The notes: a model not told the origin generated them from the sequence alone. A stretch of DNA of 64,000 nt from Streptomyces hygroscopicus (GCA_002021875.1 CP018627.1:620001-684000); one strand, 5' to 3'; counted from the first letter of the stretch, positions 17,234-25,503 are shown. Numbers and translations: made by a program.

Positions 17234-17325
17234 TCAGCGCTCGATATGACCTGGCCCACACGCGTCGCCGTCCGCCGGACGCCGTGGGCCTACCATGAGA
17301 ATCCGCTGAGGCTGGAGGGCCATCC

Positions 17326-18225
17326 ATGGACACCAGGCGTCTTTACTCATTCGTGAAGATCGTCGACGCCGGGAGCATCACGCGCGCTGCCGACATCCTG
17401 CACATCGCCCAGCCCGCGCTCAGCCAGCAACTCTCCATGCTGGAAGCCCAGTTCAAACAGCAACTGCTGATCCGCAGCAAGCGCGGAGTGGCGCCGACCG
17501 AGGCGGGCCGTGCGCTGTACCGGCACGCGCAGCTCATCCTGCGCCAGGTCGATCTCGCACACGCGGCGGTCGACGTGTCCGGCCGGGCCCCGGCCGGCAG
17601 CGTCTCGGTGGGCCTGGCCCCCTACAGCATGGGTGCGGCGCTTGCGCTGCCCCTGCTCAGGAGCGTGCGCGAGCGCTACCCCGACATCCTGCTGCATATC
17701 AACGAGAACTTCGGCGGGGTCATCAGCGAAGCGATCATGACCGGCCGGATGGACATGGCCTTCATCTACGGGGCCGGTCCGCTGCGAGGGGTGCAGTTCG
17801 AGCCGCTGCGCACCGAGGATCTCTTCCTGATCGCCGCGCCGGGCGCGAACACTCCGGGTGGCGACGATGAGGTGTCGCTGAAGGAGCTGGCCGACGTCGG
17901 CCTGCTCCTGCCCAGCCGTATCCACACCATCCGCCAGGTCGTGGATGCCGCGTTCCAGCAGGCGTCGCTGCAGCCCCGGGTGATCGGTGAGCTCGAATCG
18001 GTCCTGACCCTGGTCAGCGCCGTCGGCGCCGACCTCGGGGCGACGGTGCTGCCCTGGTCGGCGGCGCGCGCCATCCTCGATGTGCGGAACCTGGAGGTGC
18101 GGCGGATCGTCGATCCGGCCATCCAGGTCAAGCTGTCCCTCTGCACCTCCGACCATCAGCCGCTGTCGGAACCCGCCCACGCCGTGCACGACCTGTTTCA
18201 CGAACTGATCACTGACTTCGGCTAG
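17326..18225 (+). CDS. LysR-family transcriptional regulator (Nac/Cbl-like)
   Basis: A 299-residue LysR protein. Residues 1-60 are the winged HTH ('MDTRRLYSFVKIVDAGSITRAADILHIAQPALSQQLSMLEAQFKQQLLIRSKRGVAPTEAG'). The rest is a periplasmic-binding-type effector domain ('SVSVGLAPYSMGAALALPLLRSVRERYPDILLHINENFGG'). Overall it resembles nitrogen-assimilation regulators of the Nac group. The ATG has GGAGGG nearby. Divergent orientation to the PxpABC-like operon and the shared TTACGTGTGACGTAA element make it the probable operon regulator; the effector is likely the operon's substrate or intermediate (inference). Confidence 0.9.
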   Translation: MDTRRLYSFVKIVDAGSITRAADILHIAQPALSQQLSMLEAQFKQQLLIRSKRGVAPTEAGRALYRHAQLILRQVDLAHAAVDVSGRAPAGSVSVGLAPYSMGAALALPLLRSVRERYPDILLHINENFGGVISEAIMTGRMDMAFIYGAGPLRGVQFEPLRTEDLFLIAAPGANTPGGDDEVSLKELADVGLLLPSRIHTIRQVVDAAFQQASLQPRVIGELESVLTLVSAVGADLGATVLPWSAARAILDVRNLEVRRIVDPAIQVKLSLCTSDHQPLSEPAHAVHDLFHELITDFG

Positions 18226-18367
18226 CCGGGATCGCGTTCACATATTCCGGTTGCCGAAGGCGTCACACGAAACTTCTACGCATTGCCAACGAAACATTTA
18301 TGTGTTGCCATATCGCACCCTCACTGGCATCTTTCCGGGAATCCGCAGCGGCGAATGCGTAAAGCGT

Positions 18368-19411
18368 TTACCGATTTCCCGCGCCGACGCCCTCCGGGGA
18401 CGGTCCGCTGGTGCCCCGTACCGTCAGCTTCGGGTCCAGCACCGCCTCCCGCGGCTCCGGCGCCGTGCCCTCCAGCCGCTCCACGGCGAACCGCACCGCG
18501 TGCTCGGCCATGAGCACCGCGTCCTGGCGGACCGTGGTCAGGCCGATCGGCATCAGATGGGAGAGGTGACTGTCGTCGTAGCCCACGACGGACAGATCGC
18601 GCGGGACGTCGACGCCCGCCTGGGTCAGGGTCATCAACAGCCCCATCGCACAACGGTCGTTGCCCGCGAGGACCGCCGTCGGCAGGGGCCGGCCGTGGTC
18701 GCGCTCGTCAAGCAGCAGTCGCCCCGTCTCGATGCCGGACTGCTCGGTGTGGTCGCCGGGGATCACCCGTAGTTCCGGCTCCAGGCCATGACGGCGCATC
18801 GCCGCCCGGTACGCGCGGCGGCGTTCGGCCGAGCCCGGTCCGCGGCCGCCGTCGATGTGCACGATCCGGCGGTGGCCCAGTTCGACGAGGTGCTCCATGG
18901 CCTGCCGCACCCCCTTGCCCTCGGCCGTGTGCACGCTGTCGACGCGGGCGTGGGGGACTCGGCGGCCGACGGAGACGGTGACCGTGCGGTGTCCCAGGGC
19001 GTCGATGTCCGTGGGCTGCGCGTCGGGCCCGAGCAGGATCACCGCCTCGCAGCGGTGGCCGAGCAGCGCCTCGACGGCCTTGGCCTCGCCGCGCCCCTGA
19101 GCGGTCGCGGAGAGCAGGACGTCGTAGCCGAGCCGCTCGGCCTCGGGGTAGATGCCCTCGACGAGGTCGGCGTGGAAGGGCTGGCGAACGGTGAACATCA
19201 CGCCGAGCGTGCGGCTGCGGCCGCGGGCCAGCAGGCGGGCCGCGCTGTCGGGCCGGTAGCCGATCTCGTCGGCGACGCGCAGCACCCGTTCGCGGGTCTG
19301 CGGGCTCGCTCCCGGCTGATCGCGGAAGACGATGGAGACGAGTGCCCGGGACACGCCCGCCCGCTCCGCGACGTCCGTCATGGTGGGCCGCTGCTTGCCC
19401 GATCCATCCAC
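18368..19411 (-). CDS. LacI-family transcriptional regulator
   Basis: A 347-residue regulator. The HTH and hinge are 'PTMTDVAERAGVSRALVSIVFRDQPGASPQTRERVLRVADEIGYRPDSAARLLARGRSRTLGV'. The effector domain ('HRRIVHIDGGRGPGSAERRRAYRAAMRRHG', 'AVLAGNDRCAMGLLMTLTQAGVDVPRDLSVVGYDDSHLSHLMPIGLTTVRQD') is a periplasmic-binding-like fold. GTG 19411 is chosen as it follows a GGAGGG and gives the usual short lead before the HTH; the frame is open to 19471. It is divergent from the sugar-porter pseudogene and probably controls that promoter through the duplicated element at 19513-19538. Confidence 0.88.
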   Translation of the reverse strand: MDGSGKQRPTMTDVAERAGVSRALVSIVFRDQPGASPQTRERVLRVADEIGYRPDSAARLLARGRSRTLGVMFTVRQPFHADLVEGIYPEAERLGYDVLLSATAQGRGEAKAVEALLGHRCEAVILLGPDAQPTDIDALGHRTVTVSVGRRVPHARVDSVHTAEGKGVRQAMEHLVELGHRRIVHIDGGRGPGSAERRRAYRAAMRRHGLEPELRVIPGDHTEQSGIETGRLLLDERDHGRPLPTAVLAGNDRCAMGLLMTLTQAGVDVPRDLSVVGYDDSHLSHLMPIGLTTVRQDAVLMAEHAVRFAVERLEGTAPEPREAVLDPKLTVRGTSGPSPEGVGAGNR

Positions 19412-19475
19412 CTGTGACCACCCTCCGATGCCGCCCACCTTACGGGCAGTCGTGAAACCCCCCGGCAACAAGCTA

Positions 19476-19504
19476 TTGACATGACATTCGGACAGGGACC
19501 ATCG
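19476..19504 (+). promoter_or_regulatory. Promoter candidate for the cyclitol/sugar genes
   Basis: TTGACA at 19476-19481 is a perfect -35 match. A weak -10 (CATCGT) follows with an 18-base spacer. The duplicated LacI-type element starts 9 bases downstream, where repressor binding would block clearance. Confidence 0.4.
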
Positions 19505-19512
19505 TACTCGCC

Positions 19513-19538
19513 TAGAGCGCGCTAGTAGAGCGCGCTAG
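19513..19538. promoter_or_regulatory. Tandem 13-bp operator-like repeat
   Basis: Two perfect, abutting copies of TAGAGCGCGCTAG, each with an AGCGCGCT palindromic core and a central CG, as in LacI-family operators. It lies directly downstream of a TTGACA promoter and next to a divergent lacI-type gene. Confidence 0.55.
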
Positions 19539-19578
19539 TCAACCGTTCCCCCTCCCCTCGAACCGGCAGGAGGCGGCC

Positions 19579-20261
19579 ATGGACGTCAGGGACGACGCGA
19601 CACAGGCCCCCACACTAGCCACCGCCATCACGGACCCCGCTCCGCGAGCGGTCTCCCGGCGGCTGCGGATCATCACGGTCGTCGCCACCTTCAGCGGTCT
19701 CCTCTTCGGCTACGACACCGGCGTCATCAATGGCGCGCTGCCCTATATGACCAAGGACCTGGGCCTGACCCCGGTCACCGAGGGCATGGTCACCAGCTCG
19801 CTCCTCCTGGGGGCCGCACTCGGCGCGGTCACCGGCGGCCGGCTGTCGGACGCACGCGGACGCCGGCGCACCGTCCTCGCCCTGGCCGTGCTGTTCTTCA
19901 TCGGCGCGCTCGGCTGCGCCCTCGCCCCGACCACCGCGATCATGGTCGTGGCACGGTTCGTCCTCGGCCTCGCGGTCGGCGGAGCATCTCCCCGGTGACC
20001 TGGCTGATGCTCTCGGAGATCTTCCCCATGCGGATGCGCGGCTTCGGCATGGGTGTCGCGGCCGTGGTGCTGTGGCTGACCAACTTCGTGATCGGTCTGG
20101 TCTTCCCGTCCCTGGTCTCCGGGATCGGGATCTCCAACACCTTCTTCCTCTTCGTGGTGGCGGGCCTGCTCTCCCTCACCTTCGTCAAGCGCTACGTCCC
20201 CGAGACCAAGGGCCGCACGCTCGAAGTCCTCGAAGCCGAGCTCCGGACACGTTTCTCCTGA
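19579..20261 (+). pseudogene. Sugar-porter MFS transporter (inositol-type), internal deletion
   Basis: The first 139 codons encode the start of a sugar porter: 'ITVVATFSGLLFGYDTGVINGALPYMTKDLGL', 'GAVTGGRLSDARGRRRTVLALAVLFFIGALG', 'FVLGLAVGGAS'. The frame then stops at 19996-19998. The other frame takes up at once with the C-terminal part: 'ISPVTWLMLSEIFPMRMRGFGMGVAAVVLWLTNFVIGLVFPSL', then 'VPETKGRTLEVLEAELRTRFS'. Roughly 230-240 codons (about helices 4-10) are missing at the junction near 19985 and the two parts are out of frame. Intact relatives are about 470 residues. Conserved motifs resemble myo-inositol transporters (IolT-like). The product cannot function as a transporter. Confidence 0.85.
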
Positions 20262-20277
20262 CCCCGCTCCTGCCCCT

Positions 20278-20310
20278 GCTCCTGAATCCGCTCCTGAATC
20301 CGCTCCTGAA
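20278..20310 (+). repeat. 12-bp tandem repeat before the dehydrogenase gene
   Basis: GCTCCTGAATCC occurs twice in full and once in part (GCTCCTGAA), ending 10 bases before the ATG of the Gfo/Idh/MocA gene. The last copy contributes GAAGGA to the ribosome site. Confidence 0.6.
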
Positions 20311-20320
20311 GGAATCAACC

Positions 20321-21340
20321 ATGACCGTACATATAGGTGTCATCGGCGCCGGAATGATCGGCCAGGACCACATCCGGCGACTCACCGAGGTCATCACCGG
20401 TGCCGCGGTCACCGCCGTGACCGACATCGACCAGGCCCGCGCCACGGAGGTCGCCACCCGCGTCGGCGCCACCGCACTGCCCACCGGCAGCGACCTGATT
20501 CACTCCCCCGACGTGGACGCCGTCCTCGTCACCTCCTGGGGCCCCACCCACGCGGAGCATGTACTGAACGCCATCGCGGTGGGCAAGCCGGTGTTCTGCG
20601 AGAAGCCGCTCGCCACCACCGCCGAGGACTGTCTGCGCATCGTGGAGGCCGAACGCGCCCACGGCCACCGCCTCGTCCAGGTCGGTTTCATGCGCCGCTT
20701 CGACGCCGGCTACCGCCAGATGAAGGACGTGCTCACCTCGGGCGCCATCGGCGCGCCGCTCATCGTGCACTGCGCGCATCGCAACCCGACCGTGCCGGAC
20801 ACCTATGTCTCCGCGATGGCGGCCCAGGACACGGCCGTACACGAGATCGACGTACTGCGCTGGCTGCTCGACGACGAGATCAGCTCGGTCCAGGTGATCA
20901 CCCCGCGCGCCACCGGCAAACGGTTCGGCCACCTCAAGGATCCGCAGATCATGCTCTTCGAGACCGCGAACGGTGTCCGCATCGACCTGGAGGTCTTCGT
21001 CAACTGCCAGTACGGCTATGACATCCAGTGCGAGACCGTGGGCGAGGACGGCCTGGTCAGGCTGCCGGACCCGGCGGCCGTCGGCATTCGCACCGCCGGG
21101 CGGCACGGCACCGCCGTGTTGCGGGACTGGAAGGGCCGGTTCGGCGATGCGTTCGACACCGAGTTCGGCGAGTGGGTCGCCTCCGTCACGGCGGGCGCCG
21201 AGCCCACCGGCCCGTCCTCCTGGGACGGCTACGCCGCCACCGTCATCACCGACGCCGCCGTCCAGTCCCTGGAGTCGGGCGGCCAGGTCGTCACCGTCGA
21301 TATGAAGCCCCGACCCCTCTGCTACGGAGCCACCTCGTGA
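20321..21340 (+). CDS. Gfo/Idh/MocA-family oxidoreductase (inositol 2-dehydrogenase-like)
   Basis: A 339-residue NAD(P)-dependent dehydrogenase. The Rossmann motif is 'IGVIGAGMIGQDHIRRLTEVI'. The cofactor/substrate signature 'FCEKPLATTAEDCLRIVEAERAHG' (EKP) and 'QDTAVHEIDVLRWLL' (the Asp/His pair) are typical of IolG-type enzymes. ATG 20321 follows GAAGGAATC. The stop overlaps the GTG of the next gene (GTGA), so the two are coupled. Together with the LacI gene and the broken inositol-type porter, it points to oxidation of a cyclitol or sugar. Confidence 0.87.
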   Translation: MTVHIGVIGAGMIGQDHIRRLTEVITGAAVTAVTDIDQARATEVATRVGATALPTGSDLIHSPDVDAVLVTSWGPTHAEHVLNAIAVGKPVFCEKPLATTAEDCLRIVEAERAHGHRLVQVGFMRRFDAGYRQMKDVLTSGAIGAPLIVHCAHRNPTVPDTYVSAMAAQDTAVHEIDVLRWLLDDEISSVQVITPRATGKRFGHLKDPQIMLFETANGVRIDLEVFVNCQYGYDIQCETVGEDGLVRLPDPAAVGIRTAGRHGTAVLRDWKGRFGDAFDTEFGEWVASVTAGAEPTGPSSWDGYAATVITDAAVQSLESGGQVVTVDMKPRPLCYGATS

Positions 21341-22203
21341 AGATCGCACTCGACCCCTACATGCTCCGCGCGCTGCCGCTCGACGAGATGGTGCGCACGG
21401 TCGCCGAACTCGGCTACAGCTACATCGAGTTGTCCCCGCGTGACGACTTCATGCCGTTCTTCCTCCACCCCCGGGCGGACGACGAGCGCGTCGCGGCGCT
21501 GAAGCGGGCCCTGCGCACGCATGGTGTCCAGCTCTCCTCCGTGCTGCCGCTGTACAAGTGGTCCTCGCCCGACGAGACCGAGCGGCAGGCCGCCGTCCGC
21601 TACTGGAAGCGGATGATCGAGATCACCGCCGACCTCGAATGCCCCCTGATGAACTCGGAGTTCAACGGCCGCCCCGAGCGCGCCGCCGAGAGCGAGGCCG
21701 CCTTCTGGCGCTCGTTGGAGGAACTGTTGCCGCTCTTCGAACGCGAGGGCATCGCCCTCAACCTCGAGGCCCACCCGGACGACTTCTGCGAGGAGAACAC
21801 TCCCGCCGTCGACCTGGTCCGCGCCATCAACAAGCCCTGGGTGAACTACCTCTACTGCGCTCCGCACACGTTCCACCTCTCCGGTGCCGAGCCGACGGCG
21901 GACATCGCGGCGATGATGCGCTACGCGGGCGACAAGCTCCAGCATGTGCACATCGCGGACTCCTTCAACCACAAGGGCTCCTCCGGGCTGCGTTACATCC
22001 TCAACCCGCCCGGCACCCCCGCCCGCATCCACCAGCACCTGGACATCGGCCAGGGCGAAGTCGACTGGGACACCTTCTTCGGCACCCTCCGCGAGCTGAA
22101 CTTCGACGGCGTGGTCACCGCCTGTGTCTTCGCCTGGGAGGAACGGGCCCGGGAGTCTTCCGCCTTCATGCTGAACCGCATCCGCAAGGAGTTCACCGCG
22201 TGA
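21337..22203 (+). CDS. Sugar phosphate isomerase/epimerase (IolE/IolH-like TIM barrel)
   Basis: A 288-residue xylose-isomerase-like TIM barrel protein. Signatures: 'KIALDPYMLRALPLDEMVRTVAELGYSYIELSPRDDFMPFFLHPR', 'ALNLEAHPDDFCEE' (metal-binding Glu), 'LQHVHIADSFNH' and 'RIHQHLDIGQGEVDWDTFFGTLRELNFDGVVT'. It probably dehydrates or isomerises the keto-product of the dehydrogenase encoded just upstream. The GTG start at 21337 overlaps the preceding stop by one base. A strong hairpin follows five bases after the stop, ending the transcription unit. Confidence 0.86.
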   Translation: MKIALDPYMLRALPLDEMVRTVAELGYSYIELSPRDDFMPFFLHPRADDERVAALKRALRTHGVQLSSVLPLYKWSSPDETERQAAVRYWKRMIEITADLECPLMNSEFNGRPERAAESEAAFWRSLEELLPLFEREGIALNLEAHPDDFCEENTPAVDLVRAINKPWVNYLYCAPHTFHLSGAEPTADIAAMMRYAGDKLQHVHIADSFNHKGSSGLRYILNPPGTPARIHQHLDIGQGEVDWDTFFGTLRELNFDGVVTACVFAWEERARESSAFMLNRIRKEFTA

Positions 22204-22208
22204 AACGG

Positions 22209-22242
22209 GGTGGCCGGACCGGCGGCGTCGGGTCCGGCCACC
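22209..22242 (+). terminator. Strong hairpin after the iol-like genes
   Basis: Perfect 12-bp stem GGTGGCCGGACC / GGTCCGGCCACC with a ten-base loop, starting six bases after the isomerase stop. Confidence 0.75.
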
Positions 22243-22250
22243 TTCGCACT

Positions 22251-22293
22251 GGCGGAGACACCGGCGGAGACACCGGCGGAGGCACCGGCGGAG
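22251..22293. repeat. 12-bp tandem repeat (GGCGGAGACACC)
   Basis: About 3.5 copies of GGCGGAGACACC (third copy GGCGGAGGCACC) in the 190-base gap before the next gene. Non-coding as far as I can see. Confidence 0.6.
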
Positions 22294-22393
22294 CGCCAAA
22301 GTCTCGTTAAAGGTCATCACAGCGGCGTAAGAGGAGCGTCAGGGCGCGTCAAGGTGCGTTCCACCCACCCTGTGCCCCGCTTAGCGTGCCCGT

Positions 22394-22918
22394 ATGGAAC
22401 GGCTGATCGGCGGGCCCGCCCGGACGCCCCGCGGCGGCCGTCCGCGTGCGGACGCGCGGTGGGCGGTGTGTCTGGCGCTGGCGTTCGGTGGGGTGACGAC
22501 GGTGCTCGACTGGGCCTCCGGCGGGCTCACCGTGGGGCGGGCCGATCTGTGGGCGCTGCTCGCGGTGATGGTGTTCACCGTGCTGCGGCCACCGCGGGTG
22601 ACGGCGGGCGGCGGCTGGCTCGCGGTACGGGGGCTCGTACGCGTCCGCCGGGTGCGCACCGACGCCCTGGCCGGGGTGTGGCAGGACGGCCGGATCGCCA
22701 CCCGCCTGCTCCTGTGGGACGTCCACGGCCACCGGGTGACGCTCGACCTGCGCGTCCTGGTCGCGGATCCCCTGCTGTGGCATGAGCTGGACACCGGTGC
22801 CCGGCGCTCACTGGAACGCGGTACGTTGCGGCACGGCACGGAGATCCTGCGGCTGCTGGGCCGACACCTCGACGACACGGCCACCCGGGGGATCCTCGGG
22901 GCGTCCGGCCTGGAGTAG
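22394..22918 (+). CDS. Hypothetical membrane protein with PH-like C-terminal part
   Basis: A 174-residue protein of unrecognised family. Two hydrophobic segments occur early (about 24-41, 'AVCLALAFGGVTTVLDWA', and 50-66, 'ADLWALLAVMVFTVLRPP'). They are followed by a beta-rich region ('VTAGGGWLAVRGLVRVRRVRTDALAGVWQDGRIATRLLLWDVHGHRVTLDL') resembling bacterial PH-like domains of membrane proteins. The C-terminus has an alpha-helical stretch 'TEILRLLGRHLDDTATRGILGASGLE'. No linked gene suggests a role. ATG 22394 is the first sensible start. Confidence 0.6.
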   Translation: MERLIGGPARTPRGGRPRADARWAVCLALAFGGVTTVLDWASGGLTVGRADLWALLAVMVFTVLRPPRVTAGGGWLAVRGLVRVRRVRTDALAGVWQDGRIATRLLLWDVHGHRVTLDLRVLVADPLLWHELDTGARRSLERGTLRHGTEILRLLGRHLDDTATRGILGASGLE

Positions 22919-22982
22919 GCGGCGCGGACGCGGACCGTACGCGGCCGGGCCGCCCAAGCGGGCCGCCTCAGGGGCACACCGA

Positions 22983-23196
22983 TCACGTCTGGGGCCGCGG
23001 CGGCGGGTCAGCCACGCAGCGCCCGCAGGTGGGCGCTGCGGCCGGGCCGCTCACCCCGAGCACCCCGGACCTCTTGACCTCGGCGATCGTGGCCAGGGGG
23101 ACGCCCTCGCGGTCGGCGGACTCGGCGCCGGGCGCCAGCACCTCGTCGGCGAGGCGCCGGGCCGCCTCGATCAGCGTCGGGGCCGGGGCCGGTCAT
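22983..23196 (-). pseudogene. Acyl-CoA dehydrogenase family remnant (N-terminus only)
   Basis: A good ribosome site (AAAGGAG) precedes ATG 23196, but the frame shifts after about four codons. Removing one G from the G-run joins MTGP to 'APTLIEAARRLADEVLAPGAESADREGVPLATIAEVKRSGVLGVSGP', which is the N-terminal helix region of acyl-CoA dehydrogenase/SfnB-type proteins. Homology ends at once after that and the frame stops at 22983. The remaining ~330 codons are absent. It lies downstream of a TetR gene that is also frameshifted. Confidence 0.6.
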
Positions 23197-23277
23197 GACC
23201 GCTCCTTTCGTTGGCTCGTCTGCGTGGGTGATGCGTCGGCTTGTCGGCGTGGGCGATGTTTTGCGGCGCCGAGCCGC

Positions 23278-23998
23278 TTACGCGTGAGCGTCGGGGGACG
23301 TGAGACCGGCCAGCAACAGGCGCATGCCACGGTGGAAGTGCGAGTCCCAGTCGTCCTCCTCGAGGAGGGGGAAGTGACCGGCGAGGGTGGGGTATTCGTC
23401 GATGTGGGCTCGGATGTGGGCGTCCACGGCCGAGCGGGTCGCCGCCTCGTCGGAGCGCTGCTGCCACACCGCCTCGGAGGAGGCGGAACCGATCACATAG
23501 TGGGTGATGGTGGCCGCGGCGGACGACAGGTGAACGCCTTCGAAGCCGCCCGTGGTGAGCGCGGTGTAGGCGAACTCCGAGGAGCGCAGGGCGTTGGGCC
23601 CCATGAGGGGGCGGGAGTTGGCCAGGGCCGCGGCCCACGGGTGGCGCAGGAGGGCGGAGCGCAGGCCGGTCATGAACGCCTCGATGTCCTCCTGCCAGGA
23701 GGCGCCGTGCTCCTCGGGGAGGTCGAGTTCGGCGAAGACCGCGTCGAGGGTCGAGGACGTCGTCCTTGGTGGCCACATGCCAGTAAAGGCTGGTCGCGTG
23801 GGCGCCGAGCCGCTCCGCGAGCCGGCGCATGCTCAGCTTGGGTGCGCCGTCGCGGTCCAGCAGCTCGACCGCGGTGGCGATGATCCGCTCATGTGACAGC
23901 TGAGGACGTGGGCGAGACGTCTTCTCGGCGCGGAACCATACCGCTCCCGGCGCGTTGTCCAGCGCCTTCTTTCTGTTCGCGCTGCCGGGCCGTGCCAC
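23278..23998 (-). pseudogene. TetR-family regulator, frameshifted
   Basis: The N-terminal part, from a GTG at 23998, has a clear TetR HTH ('RIIATAVELLDRDGAPKLSMRRLAERLGAHATSLYWHVATKDDVLD'). The C-terminal part ('AVFAELDLPEEHGASWQEDIEAFMTGLRSALLRHPWAAALANSRP...') is in another frame and matches the TetR_C ligand-binding domain of actinomycete regulators. The frames meet in a G-run at 23748-23750; deleting one base restores one ORF of about 240 residues. Either a recent one-base insertion or a sequencing error. The downstream acyl-CoA dehydrogenase remnant may have been its target. Confidence 0.8.
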
Positions 23999-24053
23999 CC
24001 GGGCGACGGCGCCCGAGCCGGAGCCGGAGTCCGAGGAAGCGGGACAGCCGGGA

Positions 24054-25067
24054 TCACAGCGGCACGCGGAGTGAGGACCGGCCCTCCCGCCAGGCGCCCA
24101 GAAGCTCCTCGGCGAGGCGGTCTTCCAGCAACACGCTGGCATCGACGCCGAACGCCACGTCCGCGGCCAGTCCCGGTTCGCGCTTCAGAAGCTCGTCGAT
24201 CACCCCATGGCGTACGACCTGCTCGTGGACCGCGTCCGCCTCCACATGCTCGGTGTAGAAGAACACCGCCGCCTCGCCCGCACCCAGCCGTCGCAGCGCC
24301 TGGGCCAGCCGGTCGGACGCGGGCGAGGAGGTGATCTCGACCGTCGCGAAGTGTCCCACCAGAGCACCGCGCAGCGCCCTGTGCAGCCCCAGCAGCGACA
24401 TCATGTTGACCACCGTCAGCATCCGCGCGGATGTGGCGTCCAGATAGTGGTTGTACGTCGGATCCAGAGCCAGGTCGGTCATCAGATCGGCGAACAGCTC
24501 CGCATGCACCCGCTCCCCGCGTCCGGCCCCGAACTCGTCGTACTCCACCGCCGCCATCGCAGCCTTGGCCCGGCCCCGCAGCCGCGGAATGACCCACACA
24601 TGCGGGTCGGCCTCCTTGAGCTGGTACAGCGACCGATGCGCGATGTACTCACGCAGCTGCCACAACTCACCCTCGTCCCGGAGATAGTGCGACACGCCCG
24701 CCCCGTCGGCCGGCTCCACCAGCAGCCCGGCCAGGGCGGCGTCCGGGTCGTCGTGGGTGGTGGCATCGGAGCGCAGCGCATCCAGAAAGCGGCGTTCCAG
24801 CGCCTGCCGCACACGGAGCAGATCCGGGTCCCACTCCCACCCGTCGTCCACACCTGAGAAGCTCTGGTAGTGGAGTTCGTAGCACATGTACAGCGCGAGC
24901 TGCAGATCCTCGCCGTAGGGGTCGGCCTCCCGGAGCGACCGGCCGACGGGCGGTGTCGCCCCGCCGGGCTCACGTACGAGGATGTCGACGAGCGCACCGG
25001 ACACCTCTCCCCGTGCCGTGGGCAGGGGCGTCAGCCGGGTCGTTTTCGCCGGACGCGTTTCGCTCAC
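24054..25067 (-). CDS. Iron-containing redox enzyme family protein (haem-oxygenase-like oxidase)
   Basis: A 337-residue all-helical protein of the haem-oxygenase-like diiron oxidase/oxygenase (HDO) superfamily. Expected metal-ligand helices are seen: 'LALYMCYELHYQSFSG' (Glu, His), 'RVHAELFADLMTDLALDPTYNHYLD' and 'AAVFFYTEHVEADAVHEQVVRHGVID' (Glu-His-x3-D-x2-H). Relatives include UndA, SznF's central domain and many uncharacterised enzymes that oxidise amines or fatty acids. GTG 25067 follows GGAAGGA and is preferred. The neighbours are pseudogenes and a DUF6480 gene, so the substrate is unknown. Confidence 0.8.
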   Translation of the reverse strand: MSETRPAKTTRLTPLPTARGEVSGALVDILVREPGGATPPVGRSLREADPYGEDLQLALYMCYELHYQSFSGVDDGWEWDPDLLRVRQALERRFLDALRSDATTHDDPDAALAGLLVEPADGAGVSHYLRDEGELWQLREYIAHRSLYQLKEADPHVWVIPRLRGRAKAAMAAVEYDEFGAGRGERVHAELFADLMTDLALDPTYNHYLDATSARMLTVVNMMSLLGLHRALRGALVGHFATVEITSSPASDRLAQALRRLGAGEAAVFFYTEHVEADAVHEQVVRHGVIDELLKREPGLAADVAFGVDASVLLEDRLAEELLGAWREGRSSLRVPL

Positions 25068-25272
25068 TGTTCCTTCCACCTCTGTCGCGGCGGGCCGCCC
25101 CTGTCGTGGCGGGCCCCGCCCCAGCCACTCCGGAAGGTGAACATGACGTGCGGGGCCATGAGTCGGTGGCAAGGAACGAGGGGCGACACCGGCGCAAAGC
25201 CCGCCGGTGGTCCGTACGACGCCACCGCGGCCAGGGGTGCCGCGAGCGGTCACCTCAGCTCACCTCGGTCAC

Positions 25273-25503
25273 CTACAGGACGGCGATCGCGAACGCGATA
25301 CAGAAGGCCGCGAACAGCACCACAAAGGCCCAAATGATGATCGTGGGGCCGGTCGACCAGCCTTTCGTGGGGTTGTACGTCTCCTGGGGGCCCGTTTCCG
25401 AGAGGCCGTCTTCGGCCGGTGGGGTCTCCCCCGGGGGCACGCCCACGCTGGGCCGTAGTCCGGGAGTGCGCTCGGGGTCCGGGACTGGGTTCCGCTGATC
25501 CAT
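25273..25503 (-). CDS. DUF6480-type small membrane protein
   Basis: A 76-residue protein with a Pro/Glu-rich N-terminal half ('TPGLRPSVGVPPGETPPAEDGLSETGPQETYNPTKGWSTGP') and one C-terminal transmembrane helix ('TIIIWAFVVLFAAFCIAFAIAVL'). The pattern 'TPGLxPGGGVPPGETPP...PTKGW' matches, from memory, the Streptomyces-specific DUF6480 family of unknown function. ATG 25503 follows AGGAG by nine bases. Confidence 0.78.
   Translation of the reverse strand: MDQRNPVPDPERTPGLRPSVGVPPGETPPAEDGLSETGPQETYNPTKGWSTGPTIIIWAFVVLFAAFCIAFAIAVL

Noticed and set aside
22251..22293. The 12-bp tandem repeat as an attachment site
   Set aside because: No integrase, tRNA gene or duplicate copy in the window supports an att site.
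24054..25067. A transcriptional regulator or TenA-like thiaminase as the function of this gene
   Set aside because: No HTH, and the length and ligand helices fit the haem-oxygenase-like iron enzyme family better than TenA.
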